A stretch of DNA of 43,163 nucleotides from assembly GCA_902786245.1 (NCBI GenBank), contig CADABS010000014.1:1-43163 (forward strand), read 5' to 3'. A model generated the notes under the pieces. That model was not told the origin of the DNA and made no database searches. It worked only from the letters and a program-made list of their open reading frames with translations. Made by a program: the position numbers and the translations under genes. The stretch comes from an uncultured Erysipelotrichaceae bacterium. Its GTDB lineage: Bacteria; Bacillota_I; Bacilli_A; Erysipelotrichales; Erysipelotrichaceae. Of the stretch, positions 9,634 to 20,379 are shown in pieces; the first letter of the stretch is position 1, and the number at the start of each line of letters is the position of its first letter.

Positions 9634-11522
9634 GCCCCGAAAGGATCTTCTCTCTTGTTTCTCGAACGGAGAATGATAATGGTTCCGAGAATGACCGCCG
9701 CCGCTGCCGCAGCACCGATCAGGATCAGACTGCCGGAGCCGCTGTCTGCTGTTTCTGCCGGTTCGGTACTGTCTGCCGCATTCGGATCATAAGCGATATC
9801 CTTGGATTCCAGATATGCCTGAATATCCTTTTCCAGCAGATCCAGCGGCCGCTCACTGTAGCGCAGTACCGCTTCATGATACTCGACCGGATCAAATGCC
9901 GAACCGAGCTGTGCCTCGGTGTTTTCTCTCAGCGTATCCATGAAGGCAAGACCGATGCCGTAAGGCACCAGGCTGCCCGGTGTCATGCATGCATTGTCAT
10001 AGAGATCCTGGGCAGCACTGCTGTTGAGGCCCAGTCTGTCAAGATAATCGCCGAGTTCTTTCACCGACCATCCGATCGCATTGACACCGATATCGGCCAC
10101 CGCCATCAGCACATAGTTCAGATCCCAGTCAAGACGGTTGAGTTCCGCTGCCTGCGGGGAAAGTCCGCTTTCCTTCCACATCTGTCCGGACGTATACATT
10201 GCCCATCCTTCGCCATAGCCCAGGAACGAGAGCAGCTGACGCACCGGCTTCTCACCGTCTTCGTGGCACCATGTATGGGCAAACAGATGTCCCGGATAGC
10301 CTTCATGGGCCAGATAATAATACAGATTGTTCATATCATCGACGTTGGAGCCGTTGACCTTGATGACATTGTTTCCGTAGTCATCCACCGGCGGAACCAT
10401 GTAATACGCACCGATCGAATCCGAAGCCAGTGAAGGATCCAGATACGAAACCGTAAACGAAGTCTCCGGGATTTCCGGGTAATCGGACAGGTGCTGCTTC
10501 AGATAATTCAGAATTTCTTCGGCATCCTTGAAGGCAACCTGTTCCTCCGTCACCGCATCATCCGCGGCTGTAATCATGACGATATAGGACGGCAGGAGGT
10601 TTTTGATGTACTTCGTGCCGATTTCAAGAATTTCTTCCGGTGTGCGGTCCAGACCTGTGCAGTATTTCAGATATGCCGCATAGTATTCTTTTCCGTCCTT
10701 GAGATCCGCATAGCTGTCACCGCCTTTGCGGCTGCCGCGCAGCGATTCCAGTTCAGCGCGCAGGTTCTCGACATAGGGAATATATGTATTCAGCACATAT
10801 TCTTCATTGTCTTTTTTCAGCTGTTCCTTCTTTGAACTGCTCAGACCGTCAAAGGCTTCCACATTGTTATTGAATACTGCTACCAGCGGATTGTTCGTCT
10901 TGTTTTCCGTAAACTTGTCGATTTCCGACAGCGTCTGGTCCAGAGCCGAATCAATCAGGAAATATCCCTCTGCCGCTTGCTGCTTTGTCAGTTCCATGAT
11001 CTGGTCCAGAAAATCCGGCGCCGTCTTCAGCAAAGTCAGATAATCATCGAAATCCTCTTCTTCATAGAAGACGAATTCAGTCAGATTCGTATGCAGATTG
11101 TCGACGATGTTATTGCTGGGATCGAATGCAAAGGCCAGCATCGGATACTCGTTCAGTTTCATGACCGATGTCTGCGAAAACAGCATTGCGTCATAATCGT
11201 GCTGCTGCCGCACAGACAGTTTGTCATAGTCGAATGCCTGCAGTTCATCCAGTGTCTTCTGGCATTCAACGATTGCTTCATCATAGGAATCCAGACCGGC
11301 TTCGCCGAAATTGATTTCCGGCTTTGTCAGACCTGCTTCTTTCCAGTGTCTGACATAGAAATGCATGCTCGTATAGTCCTGTTCCACCGATTCCCTGAAC
11401 TGTCTGTCCAGCCATTCATCAAATGCCGGATCATCCGCGTTTTCCGCATATACCGGTGTCATTGTGCCGAAGCACAGCAGGATGCCTGCAAATGCCCGGA
11501 TCATTTTTTTCATCATTGTCAT
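9630..11522 (-). CDS. Secreted, membrane-anchored DUF885 family metalloprotein
   Basis: The 630-residue protein starts with a signal peptide (basic MMKKMIR, hydrophobic AFAGILLCFG, probable cleavage after VYA near residue 26) and ends with a hydrophobic helix followed by RSRNKRE, a stop-transfer anchor; there is no LPXTG motif. The body is a DUF885 protein, a group with a zincin-like motif: HEGYPGH at residues 406-412, with a downstream glutamate in GEGWAMY. It is probably an extracellular metallopeptidase, but family members are poorly characterised and the substrate is unknown. It begins 19 bases after pulA, with a GGAGG site; three ATG codons in the first four make the exact start uncertain. 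Overlaps ung by four bases. Confidence 0.85.
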   Translation of the reverse strand: MTMMKKMIRAFAGILLCFGTMTPVYAENADDPAFDEWLDRQFRESVEQDYTSMHFYVRHWKEAGLTKPEINFGEAGLDSYDEAIVECQKTLDELQAFDYDKLSVRQQHDYDAMLFSQTSVMKLNEYPMLAFAFDPSNNIVDNLHTNLTEFVFYEEEDFDDYLTLLKTAPDFLDQIMELTKQQAAEGYFLIDSALDQTLSEIDKFTENKTNNPLVAVFNNNVEAFDGLSSSKKEQLKKDNEEYVLNTYIPYVENLRAELESLRGSRKGGDSYADLKDGKEYYAAYLKYCTGLDRTPEEILEIGTKYIKNLLPSYIVMITAADDAVTEEQVAFKDAEEILNYLKQHLSDYPEIPETSFTVSYLDPSLASDSIGAYYMVPPVDDYGNNVIKVNGSNVDDMNNLYYYLAHEGYPGHLFAHTWCHEDGEKPVRQLLSFLGYGEGWAMYTSGQMWKESGLSPQAAELNRLDWDLNYVLMAVADIGVNAIGWSVKELGDYLDRLGLNSSAAQDLYDNACMTPGSLVPYGIGLAFMDTLRENTEAQLGSAFDPVEYHEAVLRYSERPLDLLEKDIQAYLESKDIAYDPNAADSTEPAETADSGSGSLILIGAAAAAAVILGTIIILRSRNKREDPFGA

Positions 11523-11541
11523 TTCTCCTCCCTCAGAATCA

Positions 11542-13662
11542 TCAGCGCGTACATACGATGACGCTCAGTGCCGGAACATCGACGGTGCTGCTGTCTTCTT
11601 TTGCTTCTCTGCCGTCCGCATCAAATACCACATGCCAGCCCGGCTCAAATGAATATGTTTTCTCGACCATGCCCGGATTGATCAGTACCCTGACCATCTG
11701 GGTACCGGTTGCCGGATCGCCGCAGGTGATGTCATAGAAGACAATGCCGCCTTCCGCTACCGAAAGCCTGACGAACTGCTCGATCTGACGGGCATTGGTC
11801 AGCCGGAATGCCCGGTATTTCCGCCGCAGCGCAATGCACCGTTTCGTATACTCAATGATCCCGCGGTTGATTTCCGCCCGCTGCCAGTCCATGCGGTTGA
11901 TATCATCACCGGCGTTATAGGAATTCGAGTTGTCATTCTTGGTGCCGCAGAATTCCATGCCGCCATGCAGGAAGGGAATACCCTGGGCCACCATGGTCAC
12001 TGCGATCATCATCTTCTGCCGCAGCTGTCTGGTTCTTCTGTCTTCATTTGCACAGCATGCATGCATCTTGTCCCAGAGCGTATTGTTGTCATGTGTTTCC
12101 AGGGCATTGATCGACTGGACCGGATGTTCAAACCGCTTATAATACGGATCTCCCAGTACATTCGCGCTCAGTGCGCTCAATGAACCGAAAGCCATAACCA
12201 GATCGCCTGTCACATAGCCTTTTTCATACTTCTGGTCATCGCTGGTCTTGCCTTTGATGATATCCCGGAAGAAATCATTGAAATGGCCGATGCCCGGCAT
12301 CTTTGCCTGATTGGCGATGCTTGCCTTCATATCCGAAGGAAGGATCGTAGGCATATCCCAGCCTTCTCCGTAGATCATGGCATCCGGCTTGATGGATCTG
12401 GCTGTTTCCAGCACGGCATTCATCGTTTCGATATCCAGAATGCCCATCAGATCGAAACGGAATCCGTCGACCGAATAGATCTTCATCAGACAGCGGATCA
12501 CATGCAGGATATATCTTCTGGCCATGATCTTTTCCGACGCAAAGTCATTGCCGCAGTATGTGCCGTTGGAAAGATATGCATTTTCGTTGTAGCGGAAATA
12601 GTAGTACGGCACCAGCTTATGGAACGCAGATACCTCTACCCCGTACATATGATTGAATACGACATCCAGATTCACCCGGAGGCCGTGCTTATGGAATGTA
12701 CATACCAGCTTCCGCAGTTCCTTGATTCTTGCATACGGATCATCCGGATCGCTGGAATAGCTTCCTTCGGGAACCATGAACTGAATCGGGTCATAGCCCC
12801 AGTTGTAATTCTTCTCGGGATGGAATTCATCCACGGTGATGAAGTCCATGACCGGCAGAAGCTGGATATGGGTCACACCCAGCGATGCAAGATAGGACAT
12901 GCCGGTCGGCAGATCCCCGTAGACGGTATTTTCTTCGCTGAGGGCAGCGAATGTACCATGCGTCTTTGTGCCGCTGAGCGGACTGGATGTCATATCCCGT
13001 ACGCTTGTTTCATAGATGACCGCATCCGTTCCCGTCACTTCGCTGGTCAGTGTATAATCATGGATCTCCGCAATTTCATTGAGATCGATGACTGCGCTCT
13101 CCATCGCATTGCCGGTGGAACTGTATGCATACGGATCGATGGTTTCCTGCAGAGAACCGTTGCAGTCGATCAGATATGTATAGGTATCCCGTTTCAGATC
13201 GCCGTAGATGCGGAGCCTGAACACGCCTTTGTCCGTACGCCGCATGGCATGAATCTCGGTCGTGTCATTATGATGCAGCTTCAGGAGAATTTCATTCGCT
13301 GTCGGCGCCCAGACCGCAAAATCCGTATATTCACGGTGATATACCGGGCCCAGATCATTTCCGCTGTAGGCAAAGCGGGTTGCAAACTGTTTCGTATTCA
13401 CGATCATGCGGAATACCAGCGGAACGCACAGTCCGTGCGATTCCCGCACAAAGTACCGCCTGCCGAATTCAAGTCCGGCCGGACCGGTCAGTTCATAGCG
13501 GATCTGCGAATCATGATCCTGCACACTCATCACGATCAGTTCCGCGCAGAACCCGTGATCTCCGACAATATAGAAAGAATCCGACCTTCCGCCGTAGAAA
13601 TTTCGGTTGATCAATACCCGTATTTTGCCGAAGTCATCCAGATATGCAGTCATACTTACCAT
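11542..13662 (-). CDS. pulA: Type I pullulanase / glycogen debranching enzyme (GH13)
   Basis: Hydrolyses alpha-1,6 links in glycogen, limit dextrin or pullulan. The 706-residue protein has an N-terminal beta-sandwich region with a CBM48-like part (YTDFAVWAPTANEILL), the type I pullulanase signature YNWGYDP (about residue 286), DVVFNHMYG, nucleophile region DGFRFDLMG (aspartate about 404), acid/base IYGEGWD (glutamate about 433) and ETHDNNTLWDK. No signal peptide, so it acts in the cytoplasm on stored glycogen. I choose the ATG at 13662 because GAGGG lies seven bases before it. It follows the glgP terminator by only about 20 bases, so its transcription may rely on read-through. Confidence 0.95.
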   Translation of the reverse strand: MVSMTAYLDDFGKIRVLINRNFYGGRSDSFYIVGDHGFCAELIVMSVQDHDSQIRYELTGPAGLEFGRRYFVRESHGLCVPLVFRMIVNTKQFATRFAYSGNDLGPVYHREYTDFAVWAPTANEILLKLHHNDTTEIHAMRRTDKGVFRLRIYGDLKRDTYTYLIDCNGSLQETIDPYAYSSTGNAMESAVIDLNEIAEIHDYTLTSEVTGTDAVIYETSVRDMTSSPLSGTKTHGTFAALSEENTVYGDLPTGMSYLASLGVTHIQLLPVMDFITVDEFHPEKNYNWGYDPIQFMVPEGSYSSDPDDPYARIKELRKLVCTFHKHGLRVNLDVVFNHMYGVEVSAFHKLVPYYYFRYNENAYLSNGTYCGNDFASEKIMARRYILHVIRCLMKIYSVDGFRFDLMGILDIETMNAVLETARSIKPDAMIYGEGWDMPTILPSDMKASIANQAKMPGIGHFNDFFRDIIKGKTSDDQKYEKGYVTGDLVMAFGSLSALSANVLGDPYYKRFEHPVQSINALETHDNNTLWDKMHACCANEDRRTRQLRQKMMIAVTMVAQGIPFLHGGMEFCGTKNDNSNSYNAGDDINRMDWQRAEINRGIIEYTKRCIALRRKYRAFRLTNARQIEQFVRLSVAEGGIVFYDITCGDPATGTQMVRVLINPGMVEKTYSFEPGWHVVFDADGREAKEDSSTVDVPALSVIVCTR

Positions 13663-13680
13663 AGTCATACCCTCAGTTCA

Positions 13681-13708
13681 AAAAAGAAGCACCTGCAAAG
13701 GCGCTTCC
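13681..13708 (-). terminator. Terminator between glgP and pulA
   Basis: On the minus strand GAAGCGCC pairs with GGTGCTTC (one G-U wobble) around a 6-base loop, followed by six T residues. It lies seven bases after the glgP stop and only about 19 bases before the pulA start, leaving no room for an ordinary promoter between them. Confidence 0.85.
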
Positions 13709-13714
13709 ATCATA

Positions 13715-16116
<2,402 letters not shown>

Positions 16117-16117
<1 letters not shown>

Positions 16118-17994
16118 TACTTTGTCTTCCTTTCTGTTTTATTCACACGCTTCGTACTTTTTCTGCATGTGAACCAGACCGCGGACCAGGGAGCGATCCG
16201 GATCGTTATCTTATATGCCTCTTTGCCGTCTGCCGTCTTGAAGGACCATGCTTTCACCGGCTCAAAGTTGCACATGTTGCAGCCATCATAGATATCCTTT
16301 TCAGAATTCAGGATTTCCGTATAAGTTCCTGCAGCAGGAACAAGAATATCATAATTTTCGTAAGATTGCGGCATCATATTCAATATACACACCAGATATT
16401 CCTTTTCATCTTCGCGGTAGAATGAATAAATGCTCTGTTTTGCGTTATCCGCATCGATCCACCGGAACCCGTTTCCATTGCCGTAATCGTTCTTGTACAG
16501 GCAGGGATGCGATGCATAGATTTTATTCAGATCTGTGAAATAGCGCAGGAATGCATCGTGTCTGGGATAATCCAGCAGGAACCAGTCGAGCTGTTTTGTT
16601 TCATCGAATTCACGGAAAGAAGCAATTTCATTGCCCATGAAATTCAGTTTCTTGCCGGGATGCGCAAACATGTATGCATACAGGTTTCTGACCTGTGCGA
16701 ATTTGGCATCATAGTCGCCCCACATCCGGTCGACAATCGTCTTTTTCCCGTGTACGTTTTCATCATGGCTGAGCGGCAGAAGGAATCTTTCGCTGTAGAA
16801 ATACGCCATGGAGAATGTCAGTTTATTGTGGATATGATATCTGTAGATCGGATCATTTTCATAATACTTCAATGTATCATTCATCCATCCCAGATCCCAT
16901 TTATAGTCAAATCCCAGGCCGCCGTCCAACGTCGATGCCGTGACTTTTGCGAAATCCGAGCTGTCTTCCGCAATCAGCATCACACCGGGATAGTCTTTGT
17001 TCAGGTAGTAGTTCATCCGCTTCATGAACGCGATCGAGCCTTCATTGGTTCCGCGGTCGCGGTTGCCGCCCCAGTAGATCAGATTGGCGACCGCATCGAT
17101 GCGGATGCCGTCAATGTGATAGATATCGCACCAGAACGCTGCCGCAGACATCAGGAAGGAGCGCACTTCTTCATTCCACAGGTCGAAGTTCATCGTTCCC
17201 CACTGCGATTCGGCATCGTATCTGTCTCTGTATTCATACAGCGGTTCACCGTCAAAATACCGCAGTCCGAACGCATCCTTGACGAAATGCACCGGAACCA
17301 TGTCCATGATGATGCCGATGCCTTCTTTATGGCATGCATTCACGAAATGCGCAAACTCCGTCGGATTGCCGTATCTTGATGTGACTGAATAATAGCCGCT
17401 TGCCTGATAGCCCCAGGATCCGTCAAAAGGATATTCGCTCAGAGGCATCAGTTCGATATGCGTAAAACCGTGTTCCTTGACATAAGGAAGCAGGTTTTCT
17501 TCCATCATCGGATAGGTATAGGGAAATTCTCCGTTCTTCTTCCAGCCGCCGGCATAGACTTCATAGATATTCAGCGGTCTGTCGAAGTTCTTTGTTCTCT
17601 TATTCATCCAGTTTCTGTCCGACCAGCGGATGTTTTTGAGATTGTAAACCTTGGACGCATTCTCCGGACGTGTCTCGCTGTAGAACGCATAGGGATCGGA
17701 CTTATAGATGAAATCGCCGGTCCTACCCTCGATCCGGTATTTGTAGGATGCCCATTCTTCCACGCCGGGAATGAATACGCTCCAGACGCCGTTGAAATCC
17801 GTTCTCTCCATGCGTACATGGTGCTCATCCCAGTTGGTAAAGGAGCCGACGACACTTACATTTCTCGCATGCGGCGCATAGACAGTAAAACGTACACCGG
17901 GTGTTCCCTCACGGGTAACGTGCGCACCGAAAACTTCATATGCATTTGTACAATGACCCTGGTGAAATAATTCAATCAGCTTAGACTGGTCCAT
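16117..17994 (-). CDS. glgB: 1,4-alpha-glucan branching enzyme (GH13)
   Basis: Introduces alpha-1,6 branches into glycogen. The 625-residue protein has an N-terminal CBM48-like domain (VRFTVYAPHARNVSVVGSFTNW), then a GH13 barrel with MPLSEYPFDGSWGYQ, DMVPVHFVKD, nucleophile region DGIRIDAVANLIYWG, acid/base segment MLIAEDSSD and LSHDENVHGK, and a C-terminal beta domain. The C-terminal tail is basic (RKSTKRVNKTERKTK). I start it at the ATG at 17994, which has GGAGG seven bases upstream, rather than at an in-frame start 42 bases earlier. First gene of glgB-glgP; a 22-bp palindrome overlaps its promoter. Confidence 0.97.
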
Positions 17995-18026
17995 GGAAAA
18001 ACCTCCGCAGGAAAAAACTCTGTTCA

Positions 18027-18062
18027 ATTCTATCATTCATGACAGTGTTTGAACACTGTCAA
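18027..18062 (-). promoter_or_regulatory. glgB promoter with 22-bp palindromic operator candidate
   Basis: An extended -10 TGATAGAAT on the minus strand lies at 18027-18035, 33 bases before the start codon. A perfect inverted repeat, arms TGACAGTGTT and AACACTGTCA separated by two bases, occupies 18040-18061 and covers the -35 position. A TTGACA hexamer inside it is 24 bases from the -10, too far for a normal promoter. A second looser dyad (GACAAT and ATTGTC, 13-base spacer) lies at 18073-18097. Confidence 0.6.
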
Positions 18063-18187
18063 TTCAGGATTTGACAATACAATATATTTGAATTGTCCAC
18101 AGGTTTTTTATCTCCGTAAAAAGAGCGCTGAACACGCATTACAGGCAACGCCGTACTGCTTCTGTTTCCGGTATTCCTCCCCCATAG

Positions 18188-18212
18188 AAAAACCGCCCCC
18201 TCGGGACGGTTT
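18188..18212 (-). terminator. Terminator of pgm
   Basis: On the minus strand AAACCGTCCC pairs with GGGGCGGTTT (one wobble) around a 3-base loop, then TTC. It lies about 20 bases after the pgm stop. The rest of the 238-base gap down to glgB holds the glgB promoter and two dyads; I see no gene in it. Confidence 0.8.
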
Positions 18213-18232
18213 CGGTGATTGCAGAATTCCGA

Positions 18233-19915
18233 TCAGGAGAACAGCGGCTTCAGCGCTGCAGCCAGTGCGTCTTTTTCAGCCTGTGCTTCAGCCAGATCAG
18301 CGCCCTTCGTTGTGAAGTATGTCTTGATCTTCGGTTCTGTTCCGGAAGGACGGACGATAACGCTTGCGCCGTCTTCCAGTGTATAGATCAGAACATTAGC
18401 CTTCGGCAGACCTGTTTCTTCCGGCTTTTCATAGTCGGCAACAGAAGCTACTGCCTTGCCGGCGAATTCCTTCGGCGGATTCGCTCTGAGTTCAGCCATG
18501 ATTCCGGCCATCTTGTCCATGCCGGACAGACCTTCGAATTCAAAGCTGTCAACCTTGTTCAGGTAGCGGCCGTATTCCGCATAGATTTCTTCCAGTCTCT
18601 GCTTGATGGAGGAACCGATGGAACGGTAGTACGCAGCCATTTCGCAGATCAGCATCGAGCCGATGATCGCATCCTTGTCACGGACATACGGTCCGGCCAG
18701 GTAGCCATAGCTCTCTTCGAAGCCGAAGATGAAGCGGTCGACTTCGCCGTCTGCTTCCAGGCGGGCAATCTGGTCGCCGATCCACTTGAAGCCGGTCAGC
18801 GTATGTCTCAGCTCAACACCGTAGTGTGCCGCAACTGCATCTGCCAGCGGCGTGGAAACGATCGACTTGACAGCGACCGGACGTTCCGGCATTGTGCCCT
18901 TTTCGATTCTTCCGGCACAGATGTAGTCGAGAAGCAGAACACCCATTTCGTTTCCGGATACGAGTTCATAGCTTCCGTCCGGACACTTCATGGCGATACC
19001 GACACGGTCTGCATCAGGGTCTGTTGCCAGCATCAGGTCAGCACCGACTTCTTTTGCCAGTTCCAGTCCTTTTGCCAGAGCTTCAAAGATTTCCGGGTTC
19101 GGATACGGGCATGTTGTGAAGTAGCCGTTGGGATATTCCTGTTCCGGAACGATTGTGATATCGGTGATGCCCATGTCTTTCAGGACCCGTGTAACCGGTA
19201 CAAGACCTGTACCGTTGAGCGGCGAATAGACAAGCTTCAGTCCGGCTGTTCTGCACAGACCCGGTCTGACCTGACGTGCTTCGATCGCTTCATAGAGCGC
19301 TTCCTTGCATTCGTCAGAAACAAACTTGATCAGTCCCTTTTCAACGCCTTCCGCAAAGGAAATATACTTCGCGCCAGTCAGGACATCTGTCTTCTGAATG
19401 GAATCATAGACAATTGCCGCAGCGTCGTCTGTCATCTGGCAGCCATCCGGTCCATACGCTTTAAAACCATTGTATTTAGCGGGATTATGGGAAGCAGTGA
19501 TCATAATGCCGGCGTTGCACTTATAGTATCTCGTCGCAAAGCTGAGCGCCGGGACCGGCATCAGTTCATCATAAATGACAACATTGATTCCGTTTGCCGC
19601 AAGAACACCTGCCGCATCGCGGGCAAAGTTCCAGCCCTTCAGACGGCTGTCATAGCTGATTGCGACCGTCTGTGTGCCGCCCTGTGTCTTTACCCAGTCT
19701 GCGACACCCTGTGTTGCCTGGCGGACGACCCAGATGTTCATCCGGTTTGTACCTGCACCGAGTGTACCGCGCAGTCCGGCTGTACCGAACTTCAGAGCGA
19801 CTGCGAAACGTTCCTTGATTGCTTCATCATCGTCAGCGATGCTCAGGAGTTCAGACTTCAGATCGACATCCAGAAGATCTGCTTCGAGCCATCTTTTGTA
19901 ATCATCCAAATACAT
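18233..19915 (-). CDS. pgm: Phosphoglucomutase / phosphomannomutase (alpha-D-phosphohexomutase)
   Basis: Interconverts glucose 1-phosphate and glucose 6-phosphate, linking glycogen to glycolysis. The 560-residue protein has the phosphoserine loop TASHNPAKYNG (serine about residue 140), the magnesium loop DPDADRVGIA, the sugar-binding loop FGFEESYGYL, and the phosphate-binding RPSGTEPKIK near the C-terminus. Length and motifs fit the PgcA-type enzyme of Firmicutes. Only about 30 bases separate its start from the ptsH terminator and I see no good promoter there, so it is probably transcribed by read-through from ptsH. The ribosome site (AAAGG) is 11 bases from ATG. Confidence 0.95.
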   Translation of the reverse strand: MYLDDYKRWLEADLLDVDLKSELLSIADDDEAIKERFAVALKFGTAGLRGTLGAGTNRMNIWVVRQATQGVADWVKTQGGTQTVAISYDSRLKGWNFARDAAGVLAANGINVVIYDELMPVPALSFATRYYKCNAGIMITASHNPAKYNGFKAYGPDGCQMTDDAAAIVYDSIQKTDVLTGAKYISFAEGVEKGLIKFVSDECKEALYEAIEARQVRPGLCRTAGLKLVYSPLNGTGLVPVTRVLKDMGITDITIVPEQEYPNGYFTTCPYPNPEIFEALAKGLELAKEVGADLMLATDPDADRVGIAMKCPDGSYELVSGNEMGVLLLDYICAGRIEKGTMPERPVAVKSIVSTPLADAVAAHYGVELRHTLTGFKWIGDQIARLEADGEVDRFIFGFEESYGYLAGPYVRDKDAIIGSMLICEMAAYYRSIGSSIKQRLEEIYAEYGRYLNKVDSFEFEGLSGMDKMAGIMAELRANPPKEFAGKAVASVADYEKPEETGLPKANVLIYTLEDGASVIVRPSGTEPKIKTYFTTKGADLAEAQAEKDALAAALKPLFS

Positions 19916-19941
19916 AATTATCTACACCTTTCCTTATTGTC

Positions 19942-19972
19942 AAAAAAAGGAAGACGCCCAAAACCGCCTTCC
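19942..19972 (-). terminator. Terminator between ptsH and pgm
   Basis: On the minus strand GGAAGGCG pairs with CGTCTTCC (one wobble) around an 8-base loop, followed by seven T residues. It lies 21 bases after the ptsH stop and about 27 before the pgm start codon. Confidence 0.85.
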
Positions 19973-19993
19973 CGTAAAGCCTGCCAAAGTAAA

Positions 19994-20260
19994 TTAAGCG
20001 ATGACTTTCTGGTTGCGAAGAACTTCTTCGATTGTTGTAACCGCTACATCCTCATCTTCGCCTTCGCAGGAAACTGTGATTTCGGACTGTGTCGGAATAC
20101 CAAGAGACATAACGCCCATGATGGACTTCATGTTGACTGTACGACCTTTATAGGAAACCTTAACTTCGCTCTTGAATTTGCTTGCTGCATTAACTGCGAC
20201 TGTCGCAGGACGAGCGTGTAATCCGACAGGGTCAATGACTGTAACTGAAATCTGCTTCAT
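19994..20260 (-). CDS. ptsH: Phosphocarrier protein HPr
   Basis: Small cytoplasmic phosphocarrier of the sugar phosphotransferase system. The 88-residue protein has the histidine site GLHARPA (histidine 15, phosphorylated by enzyme I) and the regulatory serine loop KSIMGVMSLGI (serine 46, the HPr kinase site in Firmicutes, used for CcpA co-repression). It is encoded alone, without ptsI, between malQ and pgm. In E. coli HPr is known to bind and stimulate glycogen phosphorylase; whether that happens here is not shown. Its promoter overlaps a near-perfect cre site. Confidence 0.97.
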   Translation of the reverse strand: MKQISVTVIDPVGLHARPATVAVNAASKFKSEVKVSYKGRTVNMKSIMGVMSLGIPTQSEITVSCEGEDEDVAVTTIEEVLRNQKVIA

Positions 20261-20294
20261 CTATTATTTACCTCCCGTTTCATTTACTATAGAT

Positions 20295-20332
20295 ATTGTA
20301 GTACAACGTTTTATTCACCGCAAGCGGTTACA
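20295..20332 (-). promoter_or_regulatory. ptsH promoter with cre (CcpA) site over the -35
   Basis: On the minus strand TTGCGG (20318-20323) and TACAAT (20295-20300) are separated by exactly 17 bases. The sequence TGTAACCGCTTGCG at 20319-20332 matches 13 of 14 positions of the CcpA operator pattern and overlaps the -35. Known behaviour of such placement is repression by CcpA with serine-phosphorylated HPr. Confidence 0.7.
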
Positions 20333-20362
20333 TTTGTTAATTTATACACAATTTTCACAAAA

Positions 20363-20379
20363 ACTGACCATTGTTCAGT
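20363..20379 (-). terminator. Weak terminator at the end of malQ
   Basis: On the minus strand ACTGA pairs with TCAGT, with an inner C-G pair, followed by TTTTTG. The malQ stop codon lies inside the hairpin. The stem is short, so some read-through into ptsH is possible. Confidence 0.45.

Noticed and set aside
18071-18097. Plus-strand promoter in the glgB upstream region
   Set aside because: A TTGACA is present but there is no -10 at a suitable distance and no plus-strand gene follows.
18215-20221. A very long open frame (over 600 codons) antisense to pgm and ptsH
   Set aside because: It mirrors the codon bias of the genes opposite, has no ribosome-binding site and its translation resembles no protein. 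The same applies to the long frames antisense to glgP (14408-15919), pulA (12283-13734) and folC (7761-9188).
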